NCBI RefSeq assembly: GCF_003013395.1
Contig: NZ_PXZM01000010.1
Coordinates: forward strand, 93,515-157,514
Length of the DNA: 64,000 nt
Source of the DNA: Brevibacillus fortis
GTDB taxonomy: Bacteria; Bacillota; Bacilli; Brevibacillales; Brevibacillaceae
Reading direction: 5' to 3'
Shown here: one piece after another, positions 34,470 to 42,700 of the stretch
Position numbering within the stretch: the first letter of the stretch is position 1
How the letters are laid out: the number at the start of each line of letters is the position of its first letter
Notes under the pieces: model-generated
What the model was told of the DNA's origin: nothing
The model's input: the letters and a program-made list of their open reading frames with translations, nothing else
The model's database searches: none
Program-made: the position numbers and the translations under genes

Positions 34470-34979
34470 TTGAACGCGATCATATTGTATACACGGCGTC
34501 AGGGCGAAGCTACGTCATTTGAATTTAATGTGTTTGACAATCAATTCGCTACGGAGAATCTGGCAGTGCGCAAGGTATTGATGGCCATGCTAGCAGCTGT
34601 TTCCAACAACTTGACCGATCTGGAAGTGGAGTACAACGACAGCATACTGGTGGAAAAGGTCGGGGCGAAGCATGCCGGGGAGCTGCTTCGCTTTCTCGGG
34701 GCAACAAAAGAGAACATGCGGGAAAATCTGAGCAATGGTGTAGTCGTCAGCCGGACCTTTCAAGCGCCTTTTACAGAGGAGCGCTACGAATATTTTTATA
34801 ACTTGACGGACATCGCACAGCTGTCACACTATCGCTTGAAAGAGGGCGAAGACGATCGCATCGTGTTTTATTTCACACGCTATCTCCAACTGATTGCGCC
34901 TGATGAAAAGTCTCGCCAAGCGTTTTTAGACAGACTTGAAGCATATTCCTTACCGTACAAGCTCGTTCCGATTGCGTAA
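34470..34979 (+). CDS. Conserved-looking protein of unknown function
   Basis: A 169-residue protein without TM segments that I do not recognise. It begins MNAIILYTRRQGEATSFEFNVFDNQF and is mixed alpha/beta. GGAGG seven bases before the TTG at 34470 makes that start more likely than GTG at 34464. It sits 47 bases after the M42 peptidase and ends in a strong terminator, so the two are probably co-transcribed. Confidence 0.7.
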   Translation: MNAIILYTRRQGEATSFEFNVFDNQFATENLAVRKVLMAMLAAVSNNLTDLEVEYNDSILVEKVGAKHAGELLRFLGATKENMRENLSNGVVVSRTFQAPFTEERYEYFYNLTDIAQLSHYRLKEGEDDRIVFYFTRYLQLIAPDEKSRQAFLDRLEAYSLPYKLVPIA

Positions 34980-34989
34980 ATAAAACATA

Positions 34990-35036
34990 AAAAAGTCATT
35001 TTGCCCTTGCATGAAGGAGCAAAATGACTTTTTTTA
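34990..35036 (+). terminator. Intrinsic terminator
   Basis: AAGTCATTTTG and its complement flank a loop, with A-rich 5' and T7 3' runs; works rightward and possibly leftward for the SspM-like gene. Confidence 0.85.
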
Positions 35037-35051
35037 TGGCTTGCCTGAAGG

Positions 35052-35189
35052 TTAGGTGGAAGGCCGATTCGGCCCCTCCAGCTTTTTGTCTCCATAGCCC
35101 GGTGCATCGTTTTGAACGTTTTTGGGCTGGCGATTGCGCTCGTCTGGTCGATTTTGCTGGACAGATGAATCTTTGTTTTGCTTGGTCAT
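35052..35189 (-). CDS. SspM-like small acid-soluble spore protein
   Basis: A 45-residue hydrophilic protein, Gln/Asn/Lys/Asp-rich, ending KKLEGPNRPST. B. subtilis SspM ends in an almost identical KKLGGPNRPST, so this is most likely a minor spore protein of that type. It is too short for gene callers that require longer frames. AAAGGGG lies about nine bases before the ATG. It is the last gene of a leftward group: MFS transporter, 48-residue ORF, SspM-like. Confidence 0.72.
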   Translation of the reverse strand: MTKQNKDSSVQQNRPDERNRQPKNVQNDAPGYGDKKLEGPNRPST

Positions 35190-35204
35190 GTAATTACCCC
35201 TTTC

Positions 35205-35351
35205 TTATGGCTGCCAAGTCGAATTTGTCTTCTGGCGAATTCGGGAGGATACATGGTCTTCCAACTGGATGAATAGGGAGGTGAGCGGCACTCGCCTAAG
35301 CACTTCCAATTGCTTTTCGGGTTGATGCTGTGCGTGTTCCTTTGCGTTCAT
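35205..35351 (-). CDS. Small ORF translationally coupled to the MFS gene
   Basis: A 48-residue ORF (MNAKEHAQHQPEKQLEVLRR...) whose ATG overlaps the TGA of the MFS transporter by four bases, with AAGGTG upstream, and which ends 15 bases before the SspM-like start. The sequence is not recognised and has no TM. The coupling is the main support for it being real. Confidence 0.5.
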   Translation of the reverse strand: MNAKEHAQHQPEKQLEVLRRVPLTSLFIQLEDHVSSRIRQKTNSTWQP

Positions 35352-36595
35352 GTGGCACCTTCCTTTCTGCGATTTTTTAAGGGAGAGTCAAGTACAGCGT
35401 TTTTGTAGCGGGGAATTGCGTACAGGGCAAACAGACCAAGAACGGCCGTCAAAAACAGCGTAATCACTCCATAGCCAATCCACGGATAACTGCTGCCGAC
35501 TCCCCCCAGTTTTTCAACCATCGCTCCACCCAATCCCGTCCCAAGAGCTGTCCCAAGACCAGATACGAAATTGGAAAAGCCAAAGTACGCACCCAGCCAT
35601 TCTTCCTTTGCAAAATGAGTGACGAGGCTGTCCAGCATCGGCATGAACAGCATCTCACCCAAAATGAAAAGAATCCCAGCCCCGCACAGTGTGAGGAAGT
35701 GGTTCGCCCATCCCATGAGCGTAAGCCCTGCTCCTACCAAGATCGTTCCCATCGTTACAGACAAGTACGGATTGATGCGCTGTAGAACAAAGCGTGAGAT
35801 TAACCCTTGCAAGACGACGACACTGAGCGAGTTGATCGTCCAAATGAGGCCAATCATTGTAGCGGAATGCAAGACATGCTCTCCCCGCAGTGGCAGGATC
35901 ATGGCGAATTGAGCGTAAAGCGCCCAGATTAGGAGCGAAATCGCGGAAAAGAACAGAAAGCTGCGATGTGTCAAGATGTGACGATACTCCTTGATCGGCG
36001 TTTGCTTGCAATCTGTTCCCACACAGCGATCATCGGGAAGGATGAAGCGAGAAAAGACAGCAAGTGCTCCGTATACGAAGGCAGCTACGAGAAACGGCTG
36101 TTTCCCACCCGAAGTCATCCATGTAATGACCAAGCCTGCGACAATGATCCCGCTATGAGCGAGTATCCCTCTCCACGAGAAGGCAGCCGTTCTTTGGCTC
36201 TCATCCACTTCATCCGCGATCATGGCTTTAATGGTAGGAGCGATCAGCCCAAACCCCAAGCCGTTGACAGAGGAAAATAACAGGAAGAAACCGTAGGAAT
36301 GGCTGAAGTGATAGCCTGCCATGGCACATCCTTGAAGGAATGCCCCCAAGGCCAGGATGGAGCGTCTGCCCCAGCGATCTGATATCAAGCCGCCTGCCAA
36401 GCTTCCGATTTGGTATGTGATGCTTCCCGCTGCCAAAATGATGCCGACTTGGGAGAGAGAAAGAACCCGTACCTTTTGTAAAAACACAGGGAAGACAGGA
36501 ACGACCAGATAAGAGGCCATGTGCATAAAAAAGACGATCGTCAGTAACAGCAAGTATGGTTTGTTGCGTAACAGAGATCCAGTAGAGGCTGTCAT
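35348..36595 (-). CDS. MFS transporter
   Basis: A 415-residue major facilitator with about 12 TM segments. The loop 2-3 motif ISDRWGRRSILALG and MTASTGSLLRNKPYLLLLTIVFFMHMASY fit the drug:H+ antiporter type (MdtG/YttB-like). Likely an efflux pump of unknown substrate. It is leftward, the first gene of a three-gene string that ends in the SspM-like ORF. Confidence 0.9.
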   Translation of the reverse strand: MTASTGSLLRNKPYLLLLTIVFFMHMASYLVVPVFPVFLQKVRVLSLSQVGIILAAGSITYQIGSLAGGLISDRWGRRSILALGAFLQGCAMAGYHFSHSYGFFLLFSSVNGLGFGLIAPTIKAMIADEVDESQRTAAFSWRGILAHSGIIVAGLVITWMTSGGKQPFLVAAFVYGALAVFSRFILPDDRCVGTDCKQTPIKEYRHILTHRSFLFFSAISLLIWALYAQFAMILPLRGEHVLHSATMIGLIWTINSLSVVVLQGLISRFVLQRINPYLSVTMGTILVGAGLTLMGWANHFLTLCGAGILFILGEMLFMPMLDSLVTHFAKEEWLGAYFGFSNFVSGLGTALGTGLGGAMVEKLGGVGSSYPWIGYGVITLFLTAVLGLFALYAIPRYKNAVLDSPLKNRRKEGAT

Positions 36596-36806
36596 GTTCG
36601 TCTCCTCTTTGATTCATTCCTCTCTAGTATGAGTGGAAAAGGATTGTCCCTATGCAACATCTAGTCGTTTTTCACAAACAAAGTAGGCTAGCACACAAAT
36701 TCGATATGAAGGCAGGCGAGCGTCCAATCCAACAAGCGCGGAACCACATATACCTATAGGGAAAGGTACCATGGGCGGTAGGGAATGGTGCGAGGAGCGC
36801 GGCAGG

Positions 36807-36929
36807 ATGAAGGGGGGATCTGGCGTGAGAGGATTTGGTTTCTTCAACGAGGAAGGTTTCGAAGTGATCATCTGGATCATCGTGATCATCTTTCTCCTCT
36901 CCATATTTTTTGACGAAGGGATAGATTAA
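36807..36929 (+). CDS. Small single-TM protein, sporulation-type
   Basis: A 40-residue ORF (or 34 residues from GTG at 36825): Gly/Phe-rich start, GFFNEEGFEVIIWIIVIIFLLSIFF with one TM, and a short acidic tail. The design resembles YjcZ-type spore micropeptides. GAGGAG precedes the ATG and GGGGGG the GTG, so the start is uncertain. Its stop is one base from the next ATG, indicating coupling. Confidence 0.65.
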   Translation: MKGGSGVRGFGFFNEEGFEVIIWIIVIIFLLSIFFDEGID

Positions 36930-36930
36930 G

Positions 36931-37155
36931 ATGAGTGCATATCGGCCGGTTCGTCAACTGAATCATTATTACAAATCAAACGACGCTTTCAAGAAATGGA
37001 TTCGTGCCAATGAGCAATGGTTCAAGCAAAATCCGGACGTTTTTAATCAGATGCTGCGCAATCCGAAAATGGTTAATTTGTTTACAGATCTCATGATCAT
37101 GAATTCGCCGCGCATTGACAAGAAACTGAAGAAATGGAGAAGGAACCAACGCTGA
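36931..37155 (+). CDS. Small basic protein of unknown function
   Basis: A 74-residue, strongly basic, helical protein (LNHYYKSNDAFKKWIRANEQWFKQNPDVFNQMLRNPKMVNLF...) ending KKLKKWRRNQR. No TM or Cys. I do not recognise the family. It is coupled to the small membrane ORF upstream and precedes ytrH-ytrI-spo0M, so a spore-related role is plausible by context only. Confidence 0.7.
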   Translation: MSAYRPVRQLNHYYKSNDAFKKWIRANEQWFKQNPDVFNQMLRNPKMVNLFTDLMIMNSPRIDKKLKKWRRNQR

Positions 37156-37287
37156 TCGATCCGGCATGCTGCCAAATAGAGCATGCCGCTTTTTATTTGG
37201 AACGCTGACGAGTCCTGTTATAAAACCGGGATGACGAGCGTAGGGATAAGCATACCCTGCTTGTTCGAAGAAAGGATGAAGTACAAC

Positions 37288-37599
37288 ATGGCACAAGTCA
37301 TTTTGACGTTTTTCGTGGCTTATGGCATTGTGGTTGGCGGCGCTCTTTCAGGTGGGGTGGGCGCATTTCTCACAGAAAAGCCTCCGCTGTTATCCATGGC
37401 CCAATTAGCTGACCAGCTCAAAATATGGGGATTGGTTGGGGCATTGGGAGGAACGTTTGATTCGTTTTTGCAGATCGAAAAAATACTGATGGGAAATTTG
37501 ACACCTGTCTTTAAACAGCTCGTTATGATCGTAGTCGCATTCTTGGGTGCCCATATCGGTACAATTTGCGTGCATTGGCTGGTACAGGTGCGCTCATGA
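37288..37599 (+). CDS. ytrH: YtrH-type sporulation membrane protein
   Basis: A 103-residue membrane protein of the YtrH family, needed for efficient sporulation in B. subtilis (sigma-E regulon). Hydrophobic segments at about 1-28 (FFVAYGIVVGGALSGGVGAFL), 47-62 and 78-98 with the family phrase AFLTEKPPLLSMAQLADQLKIW. Start at 37288 with AAAGGATG upstream; longer frames to 37183 have no ribosome binding site. Its stop overlaps the ytrI start. Confidence 0.88.
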   Translation: MAQVILTFFVAYGIVVGGALSGGVGAFLTEKPPLLSMAQLADQLKIWGLVGALGGTFDSFLQIEKILMGNLTPVFKQLVMIVVAFLGAHIGTICVHWLVQVRS

Positions 37600-38141
37600 A
37601 GGTGACTCTTTGGAAACGTTACCTCGCTCTTTTGCTCATGGGGTGCGTGTTGGGCGGAACCGTGATTTTATTTACATACGGACGCGAAATGGAACAGATG
37701 ATGCTGATCAAAAAAAGCTTAGAGCTGCAAAACAAAAAACTGTACGAGGAAAATCTGGAACTGAAGCAAAATCAGCGCGTCTATCGTAAAAAGCAAGAGA
37801 CCGTCATTGAAGACGTGCGCGCCTCTGTGCTCACTGCGGATCAGAAGCAGCCGCTTCATGCCACTATCGTCGTACAAGTAGTCGATCGCGTGGAAAAGGA
37901 TCTCGCCTCGTTAAAAGGGAAGAAGGTTGAGCAGGTTGCGGAGGTTCATCAGGTCTTGCATGAGATGCTGCGACGCCGCGAATATATTTTGTCTGATCGA
38001 ACGACAGTGGAGGTGCGAATTAAAACGGTTGTGATCAGCAGGACGCTGCATGTGTTCGTGACAGCGGATGTGATACCAGACGATGTTTGGCAAAAGATTG
38101 CGCGAAACTTTCTATTTCTTCCGCCGTATATTTCAATATAG
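37596..38141 (+). CDS. ytrI: YtrI-type sporulation protein
   Basis: A 181-residue protein with an N-terminal TM (about residues 6-25; YLALLLMGCVLGGTVILFTYG) and a coiled coil (about 28-75, KKSLELQNKKLYEENLELKQNQ), then an alpha/beta domain. It overlaps ytrH by four bases (ATGA). In B. subtilis ytrI and ytrH are adjacent and both affect sporulation, which supports the assignment more than sequence alone. Probably faces the intermembrane space or the cytosol at the forespore. Confidence 0.85.
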   Translation: MKVTLWKRYLALLLMGCVLGGTVILFTYGREMEQMMLIKKSLELQNKKLYEENLELKQNQRVYRKKQETVIEDVRASVLTADQKQPLHATIVVQVVDRVEKDLASLKGKKVEQVAEVHQVLHEMLRRREYILSDRTTVEVRIKTVVISRTLHVFVTADVIPDDVWQKIARNFLFLPPYISI

Positions 38142-38197
38142 AATATCTGATAGCCAGATCATGTAGGTCTGGGTCGGTATAAAGGAGAGGCGAACAC

Positions 38198-38974
38198 ATG
38201 TCCATGTTCAAAAAATTGTTGGCTAGTGTAGGTATTGGTTCTGCGCAAGTAGATGCACGTCTTGAGCAGGATTCACTCATTCCCGGCGATATGGTCAGAG
38301 GTGAGGTCCATATCAAGGGAGGAGATGTGGCCCAGGAAATCGACGAAATCTACATGTATGTCGTCACACACTATGAAAGAGAAGTCAACGATAACAAGAC
38401 GAAGGAAGAATGCACACTTGTTAAATATCGTCTGTCTGAGCGGGTACAATTGAAACCGAAAGAAGAAACAGTTCTGCCATTCGCTTTTCAATTGCCTTAC
38501 GAGACGCCATTGACGATGGGGCGTCAACCTGTTTACTTGCGGACAGGTCTCGATATTAAAAATGCGATTGATCCGGGTGATTCTGACTTCATCGAGGTTC
38601 GCCCACATCCGTTAATGTCAAAAGTGTTGGATGCTGTTCAACAGATCGGATTCCAACTGTACAAAGTAGACTGTGAATACAATCGCCACCTTGGTCGCAA
38701 TCATCCGTTTGTACAGGAATTTGAATTCCGTCCGACAGGGCCATACCGTAGCCAATTGGAGGAGCTCGAAGTAGTCTTCTACCTTCGCGATGGCGAATTA
38801 GAAGTTTTATTGGAACTGGATAAACGTGCGCGAGGCTTTATGGGAGCATTCGATGAAGCGTTTAATCTCGATGAACGCTATATCCGTTTCCGCTTAACGA
38901 ATGCAGACGTGAACAAACATACGCATGTCATTGCAGAAGCGATTGAAGCGCTCATTAAGCAGCAGCTTCGCTAG
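38198..38974 (+). CDS. spo0M: Sporulation-control protein Spo0M
   Basis: A 258-residue arrestin-fold protein. The N-terminal half (MSMFKKLLASVGIGSAQVDARLEQDSLIPGDMVRGEVHIKGG) and LPFAFQLPYETPLTMGRQPVYLRTGLDI match Spo0M. Mutations in B. subtilis disturb early sporulation and septum-related events. AGGAGAGG ribosome binding site. Followed by a strong terminator; it may be part of the ytrH-ytrI transcript. Confidence 0.93.
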   Translation: MSMFKKLLASVGIGSAQVDARLEQDSLIPGDMVRGEVHIKGGDVAQEIDEIYMYVVTHYEREVNDNKTKEECTLVKYRLSERVQLKPKEETVLPFAFQLPYETPLTMGRQPVYLRTGLDIKNAIDPGDSDFIEVRPHPLMSKVLDAVQQIGFQLYKVDCEYNRHLGRNHPFVQEFEFRPTGPYRSQLEELEVVFYLRDGELEVLLELDKRARGFMGAFDEAFNLDERYIRFRLTNADVNKHTHVIAEAIEALIKQQLR

Positions 38975-38984
38975 AGAATGATAT

Positions 38985-39032
38985 AAAAAAGGCCTGACGG
39001 AGTGAAAATGAACACTCTGTCAGCCTTTTTTT
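38985..39032 (+). terminator. Intrinsic terminator of spo0M
   Basis: AAGGCCTGACGGAGTG pairs with CACTCTGTCAGCCTT and ends in T7; may also serve the leftward YjcZ-like ORF. Confidence 0.82.
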
Positions 39033-39042
39033 GTATGGAGTC

Positions 39043-39132
39043 TTAATCGTCCCCAACCCCTACAATGGACAGCAGAACGAACAAGACGAGAACCAGCGCA
39101 ATCCCATTAAAGCCACCGTTAAACAAGCTCAT
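39043..39132 (-). CDS. YjcZ-like small spore membrane protein
   Basis: A 29-residue ORF with Gly/Asn/Phe-rich start (SLFNGGFNG), hydrophobic core (IALVLVLFVLLSIVGVG) and Asp-Asp tail, the same design as the ORF at 4714-4809. A GGGGGG run precedes the ATG. Very short, so support comes from the two matching copies and the family pattern. Confidence 0.7.
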   Translation of the reverse strand: MSLFNGGFNGIALVLVLFVLLSIVGVGDD

Positions 39133-39320
39133 CGATTTTCCCCCCACCTACAAGATGTAGTCAATTCCCTATAGGATAGTCACTGATCTATGAATCGGTG
39201 TCGAGGCTTTTACCTAAATTCCCGTACACAACTTTCTTTTTAATTTTTCGATTTGCATGTTTAGGGCTGGATTTTTCTGACAATACTGTGAGCATGAAGA
39301 ATCCAGAGGAGGATATTATT

Positions 39321-40097
39321 ATGAATTTGTTAGAAAAAACGAGAAAAATTAATGTGATGCTTCAAAAAACAATGGGTGGCAGTGGAGTGGGTTTCCAAGA
39401 TCTGGCAAGGCTTTTATCTGAAGTGATTTCTGCAAATGTTTACATCATTACCGCAGATGGCTCGATCCTGGGAAGTGGAATGAATCAGGAAATTTCCCTT
39501 CAAGAAGACGGTCGTTCATCCACGCAGTTGCAGGAAGGTGTACATCAGAAGCTGCTGGAAGTTACACAAACCTTGGCGAACGAGCCGATTACCAGTCCAT
39601 ATAGCCTGGTTCCAAAAGAGTTGAATTCGATCTTCCCACAAATGATGACGACGATTGTTCCCATCAATGCAGGGGGAAGCCGCCTTGGCACACTTGTCCT
39701 GCTGCGTGCTTACGGTCAGTTTGAAACAGAGGATCTGATTTTGGGCGAAATCGGTGCTACCGTGATCGGAATGAAAATCGTTCGTCAGCGCACAGAACAG
39801 ATTGAAAATGAAGTGCGCGACAAAACATTTGCCAAAATCGCACTCTCTTCGTTGTCCTACAGTGAACAGATCGCGATTGAAAAAATTATGGAGCAATTGG
39901 ATGCACGCGAAGGTTTGCTGGTGGCCAGTCAGTTGGCAGATCAAGCAGGTCTGACACGTTCTGTCATCGTGAACGCTCTTCGCAAGCTGGCAAGTGCGGG
40001 TGTGCTGGAATCCCGTTCGTTAGGGATGAAGGGTACATATATCAAAGTGCTGAATGACAAGTTCCCATCTGAATTGGCCAAATGGAAAACTTCATAA
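39321..40097 (+). CDS. codY: GTP/branched-chain-amino-acid-responsive regulator CodY
   Basis: A 258-residue CodY. N-terminal GAF domain (LLEKTRKINVMLQ ... FPQMMTTIVPINAGGSRLGTLVLLRAYGQF ... EDLILGEIGATVIGMKI) senses isoleucine/valine and GTP. The C-terminal wHTH (ALSSLSYSEQIAIEKIMEQLDAREGLLVASQLADQAGLTRSVIVNALRKLASAGVLESRSLGMKGTYIKVLNDKF) is nearly identical to Bacillus CodY. AGAGGAGG fixes the start at 39321. It is monocistronic with its own terminator, not next to clpQ-clpY as in Bacillus, and lies directly upstream of a peptide-uptake operon, a typical CodY target. Confidence 0.94.
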   Translation: MNLLEKTRKINVMLQKTMGGSGVGFQDLARLLSEVISANVYIITADGSILGSGMNQEISLQEDGRSSTQLQEGVHQKLLEVTQTLANEPITSPYSLVPKELNSIFPQMMTTIVPINAGGSRLGTLVLLRAYGQFETEDLILGEIGATVIGMKIVRQRTEQIENEVRDKTFAKIALSSLSYSEQIAIEKIMEQLDAREGLLVASQLADQAGLTRSVIVNALRKLASAGVLESRSLGMKGTYIKVLNDKFPSELAKWKTS

Positions 40098-40116
40098 ATT
40101 GCACGAGCTACCAAAG

Positions 40117-40148
40117 AAGCTCTCCCTGTACTAGGGAGAGCTTTTATT
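40117..40148 (+). terminator. Intrinsic terminator of codY
   Basis: Perfect AAGCTCTCCCT stem with a five-base loop followed by TTTTATTTA. Confidence 0.87.
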
Positions 40149-40198
40149 TATGAATCAACGAGTATAGCAGAATCGATAAAACGTTCATGATTTAGCAG

Positions 40199-40228
40199 TT
40201 GAATAAATGATTTTATTCCCTTTATAAT
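40199..40228 (+). promoter_or_regulatory. Sigma-A promoter of the peptide-catabolism operon
   Basis: TTGAAT (40199-40204), an 18-base spacer and TATAAT (40223-40228), 75 bases before the M81 gene. Confidence 0.75.
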
Positions 40229-40238
40229 GTCCACAAAG

Positions 40239-40283
40239 GTTGAAACTTCAAAAAAATCAAAAATTAAAGTTCATACTTCAAAA
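40239..40283. promoter_or_regulatory. Paired operator-like repeats, likely RpiR-family sites
   Basis: Two 15-base direct repeats, GTTGAAACTTCAAAA at 40239 and GTTCATACTTCAAAA at 40269, start exactly 30 bases apart, about three helical turns. The first contains the palindrome TGAAACTTCA. They begin about ten bases after the -10 box, so a bound RpiR-family repressor (second gene of this operon) could block transcription. Confidence 0.6.
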
Positions 40284-40302
40284 TCGAATGGAGGGGCTAT
40301 GA

Positions 40303-41796
40303 ATGAAGGTGATCATTGGTGGAATTGCGCATGAAACGAATACGTTTTCCAATGTGCCTACGACGCTTGAGATGTTTCAAAGCTATGAGTGGGATCATCA
40401 TGAAACGATTGTGAACCGCAATCGAGGCGTTCGCAACTTTCCGGGAGGGATGGTGGATCGCGCCGAAGAGTTGGGCATCGAGCTGTTGCCGACCTTTCTC
40501 ACCTTTACGTATCCAGCGGGCACGATTTTGCGAGAAGCGTATGATCGTATAAAAAAAGAGCTTCTTGACGCCATTGCCGCAACAGAAGGTGCAGACGCCA
40601 TTTGTCTGGGGCTTCACGGAGCGGGGGTCGTAGAGGGAATGGATGATCTGGAGGGCGAACTTCTGGCTTCAGTGCGACAGTTGGTCGGTTATGACATTCC
40701 TTTAATAGTTACGCTCGACCTCCATGCCAACATGACACAAAAAATGGTGGATGAGGCCGATGCTCTCCTGGGTGTCCATCTCTACCCGCATGTGGACTGC
40801 TACGAACGCGGAATTGAAGCGATCGATCTGGCGCACAAGATGGTTACGGAAGGGGTTAAGCCGACCATGCATTTGACCAGATTGCCTCTATTGATTCCGA
40901 CATCAGCTACTCACCATTCCCCGGCACGCGAAATAAACGAAGCCTGCTGGGCGTGGGAAAAGGAAGAAGGCGTCATCGACTGTGCATTCTTCCACGGATT
41001 TCCCTATACGGACATTCCTGAGCTGGGCGTCTCCGTTTTGAGTGTTACGAATAACGATCAGGAGCTTGCCAAAAAAGTGAGCGAGGATGTCGCCAGTCTT
41101 ATTTGGGAAAAGCGGGATGAATTCGAGCTGAACATGCCTGCTCCTGCTGAGGGAATTGCGATGGCACTGGAAACGGAAGGGATGCCCATCGTAATCAATG
41201 AGACCTCAGATAATCCAGGCGGAGGCACACCCGGAGACGGAACGCATTTGCTGCGGGCGATGCTTGCAGCCAAGCTGACAAATGCATGCTTTGGTTTTAT
41301 TTACGATCCCGAAGTGGTCCAGATTGCTCATCAGGCTGGGGTAGGCGCTACCATTCAACTATCACTTGGTGGAAAGACAGATTACTTGCATGGAGAACCA
41401 CTTGAAGTTACAGCCTACGTCAAAGCTTTGACAGATGGAAAATTCATTGCGACGACGCCGATGGGGCAAGGTGGTCATGAAAATTTTGGCAAGTCCGTTC
41501 GCTTGCAAATTGACGGGGTAGACGTACTGGTTTGCTCTGTGAAATCGCAAGTGCTGGACGAGCAAATTTTTCTATTGCACGGTATTGACGTGACCAAATA
41601 CAAGATCGTGGCCTTGAAATCAAGCACACATTTCCGGGCATCATTCGAACCGATCAGCGCACGCGTTATTACCGTCGATTCACCAGGATTAACTACGCTC
41701 AACTTCCGCTTTTTCAAATACGAGCGCGCCATTCGTCCGATTTATCCGTTAGACCCAGCCACAGAGTGGAACCTACATCAATTGACAAGGAAGTAG
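40303..41796 (+). CDS. M81-family (MlrC-like) metallopeptidase
   Basis: A 497-residue protein of the MlrC family (microcystin LR-degradation protein C-like). The N-terminal domain begins KVIIGGIAHETNTFSNVPTT and includes LGLHGAGVVEGMDDLEGELL, LIVTLDLHANMT and HLYPHVDCYERG, giving the zinc-binding Asp and His residues. The C-terminal domain holds SDNPGGGTPGDGTHLLRAML. Known members cleave small linear peptides, including modified ones. First gene of the operon that includes the RpiR regulator and Dpp-type transporter, so its substrate is probably an imported peptide or acylated amino acid. Confidence 0.93.
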   Translation: MKVIIGGIAHETNTFSNVPTTLEMFQSYEWDHHETIVNRNRGVRNFPGGMVDRAEELGIELLPTFLTFTYPAGTILREAYDRIKKELLDAIAATEGADAICLGLHGAGVVEGMDDLEGELLASVRQLVGYDIPLIVTLDLHANMTQKMVDEADALLGVHLYPHVDCYERGIEAIDLAHKMVTEGVKPTMHLTRLPLLIPTSATHHSPAREINEACWAWEKEEGVIDCAFFHGFPYTDIPELGVSVLSVTNNDQELAKKVSEDVASLIWEKRDEFELNMPAPAEGIAMALETEGMPIVINETSDNPGGGTPGDGTHLLRAMLAAKLTNACFGFIYDPEVVQIAHQAGVGATIQLSLGGKTDYLHGEPLEVTAYVKALTDGKFIATTPMGQGGHENFGKSVRLQIDGVDVLVCSVKSQVLDEQIFLLHGIDVTKYKIVALKSSTHFRASFEPISARVITVDSPGLTTLNFRFFKYERAIRPIYPLDPATEWNLHQLTRK

Positions 41797-41802
41797 ATGA
41801 TC

Positions 41803-42675
41803 ATGGAATCCGTACAGGAGCGCATTCGCAAGCATTATCCGGAATTGACCAACCAACAAAAACTCGCAGCCAAATACATTCTCGCCGAGCCGAAGACCGT
41901 TGCACTGCAACCAGCCAAAGTTGTCGGGGCCTTGAGCGGCACAAGCGAAACTACGATCATCCGGCTATCTTACGCTCTCGCCTACTCCGGGTACAGTGAA
42001 TTGCAAAATGAGATTCGCAGCTCCTTATTGGAAAAAGTCCCAAAAGCTGATGCCATCCACAGTTTTCGTACAGCGGCTGTGGAGATGAAGGGGAAACAAG
42101 ACCTGATTTCTTATAACATGGAGCAGGATGTTGCGTATATTCGGCAAACGTTGGGGGAGCTACAAAAGGACCATCTTTTGCAAGCGGTTTCAAGTATTAT
42201 GGCAGCCAAACACATTCTCGTCGTCGGGTTTCGTAGCTCCTATGCTCCGGCCCATTGGCTCGCCTTTACACTGAATGTCGTCAGAGGAAACGCGCACCTA
42301 TACAATGGGCCGGTTGATGACGTCAACTATCTGTTGACCCAGATCAATCAGGAGTGGCTCGTGATCGCACTCTCCTTCCCCCGCTATACGAGTGAAACGA
42401 TCCTATTTGCAAAAGCAGCCAAAGAGAGAGGCGCCAAAATCATCGGGATTACAGACGATGAGTTATCTCCGATTGGGCCGGTAGCCGATCAGATTTTGAA
42501 AGTCAGCGCACCTGCTCCTACTGCCTTAAAAGGAATGACGGCGATTTTTTCCATGCTGAATATTTTGATCAGTGGTGTGGTTCAGGCTGATGGCGAACAG
42601 GTACAACAAAGATTGAAAGAATACGAAGAGACAAGTAGACAAATATACCCGTTTGTGGAAGGGACCGAAGTGTAA
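41803..42675 (+). CDS. MurR/RpiR-family regulator
   Basis: A 290-residue regulator with an N-terminal HTH_6 domain (about 1-77; LTNQQKLAAKYILAEP ... LSGTSETTIIRLSYALAYSGYSEL) and a C-terminal SIS domain (about 120-260; HILVVGFRSSYAPAHWLAF ... VIALSFPRYTSETILFAKAAKERGAKIIGITD). SIS domains bind phosphosugars or related ligands. Placed inside the operon it likely controls, using the repeats at 40239-40283. ATG at 41803 has AAGGAAG nine bases upstream; 41797 is too close to it. Confidence 0.92.
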   Translation: MESVQERIRKHYPELTNQQKLAAKYILAEPKTVALQPAKVVGALSGTSETTIIRLSYALAYSGYSELQNEIRSSLLEKVPKADAIHSFRTAAVEMKGKQDLISYNMEQDVAYIRQTLGELQKDHLLQAVSSIMAAKHILVVGFRSSYAPAHWLAFTLNVVRGNAHLYNGPVDDVNYLLTQINQEWLVIALSFPRYTSETILFAKAAKERGAKIIGITDDELSPIGPVADQILKVSAPAPTALKGMTAIFSMLNILISGVVQADGEQVQQRLKEYEETSRQIYPFVEGTEV

Positions 42676-42700
42676 CGGCAATTGATAAGGGGGATGCGAC

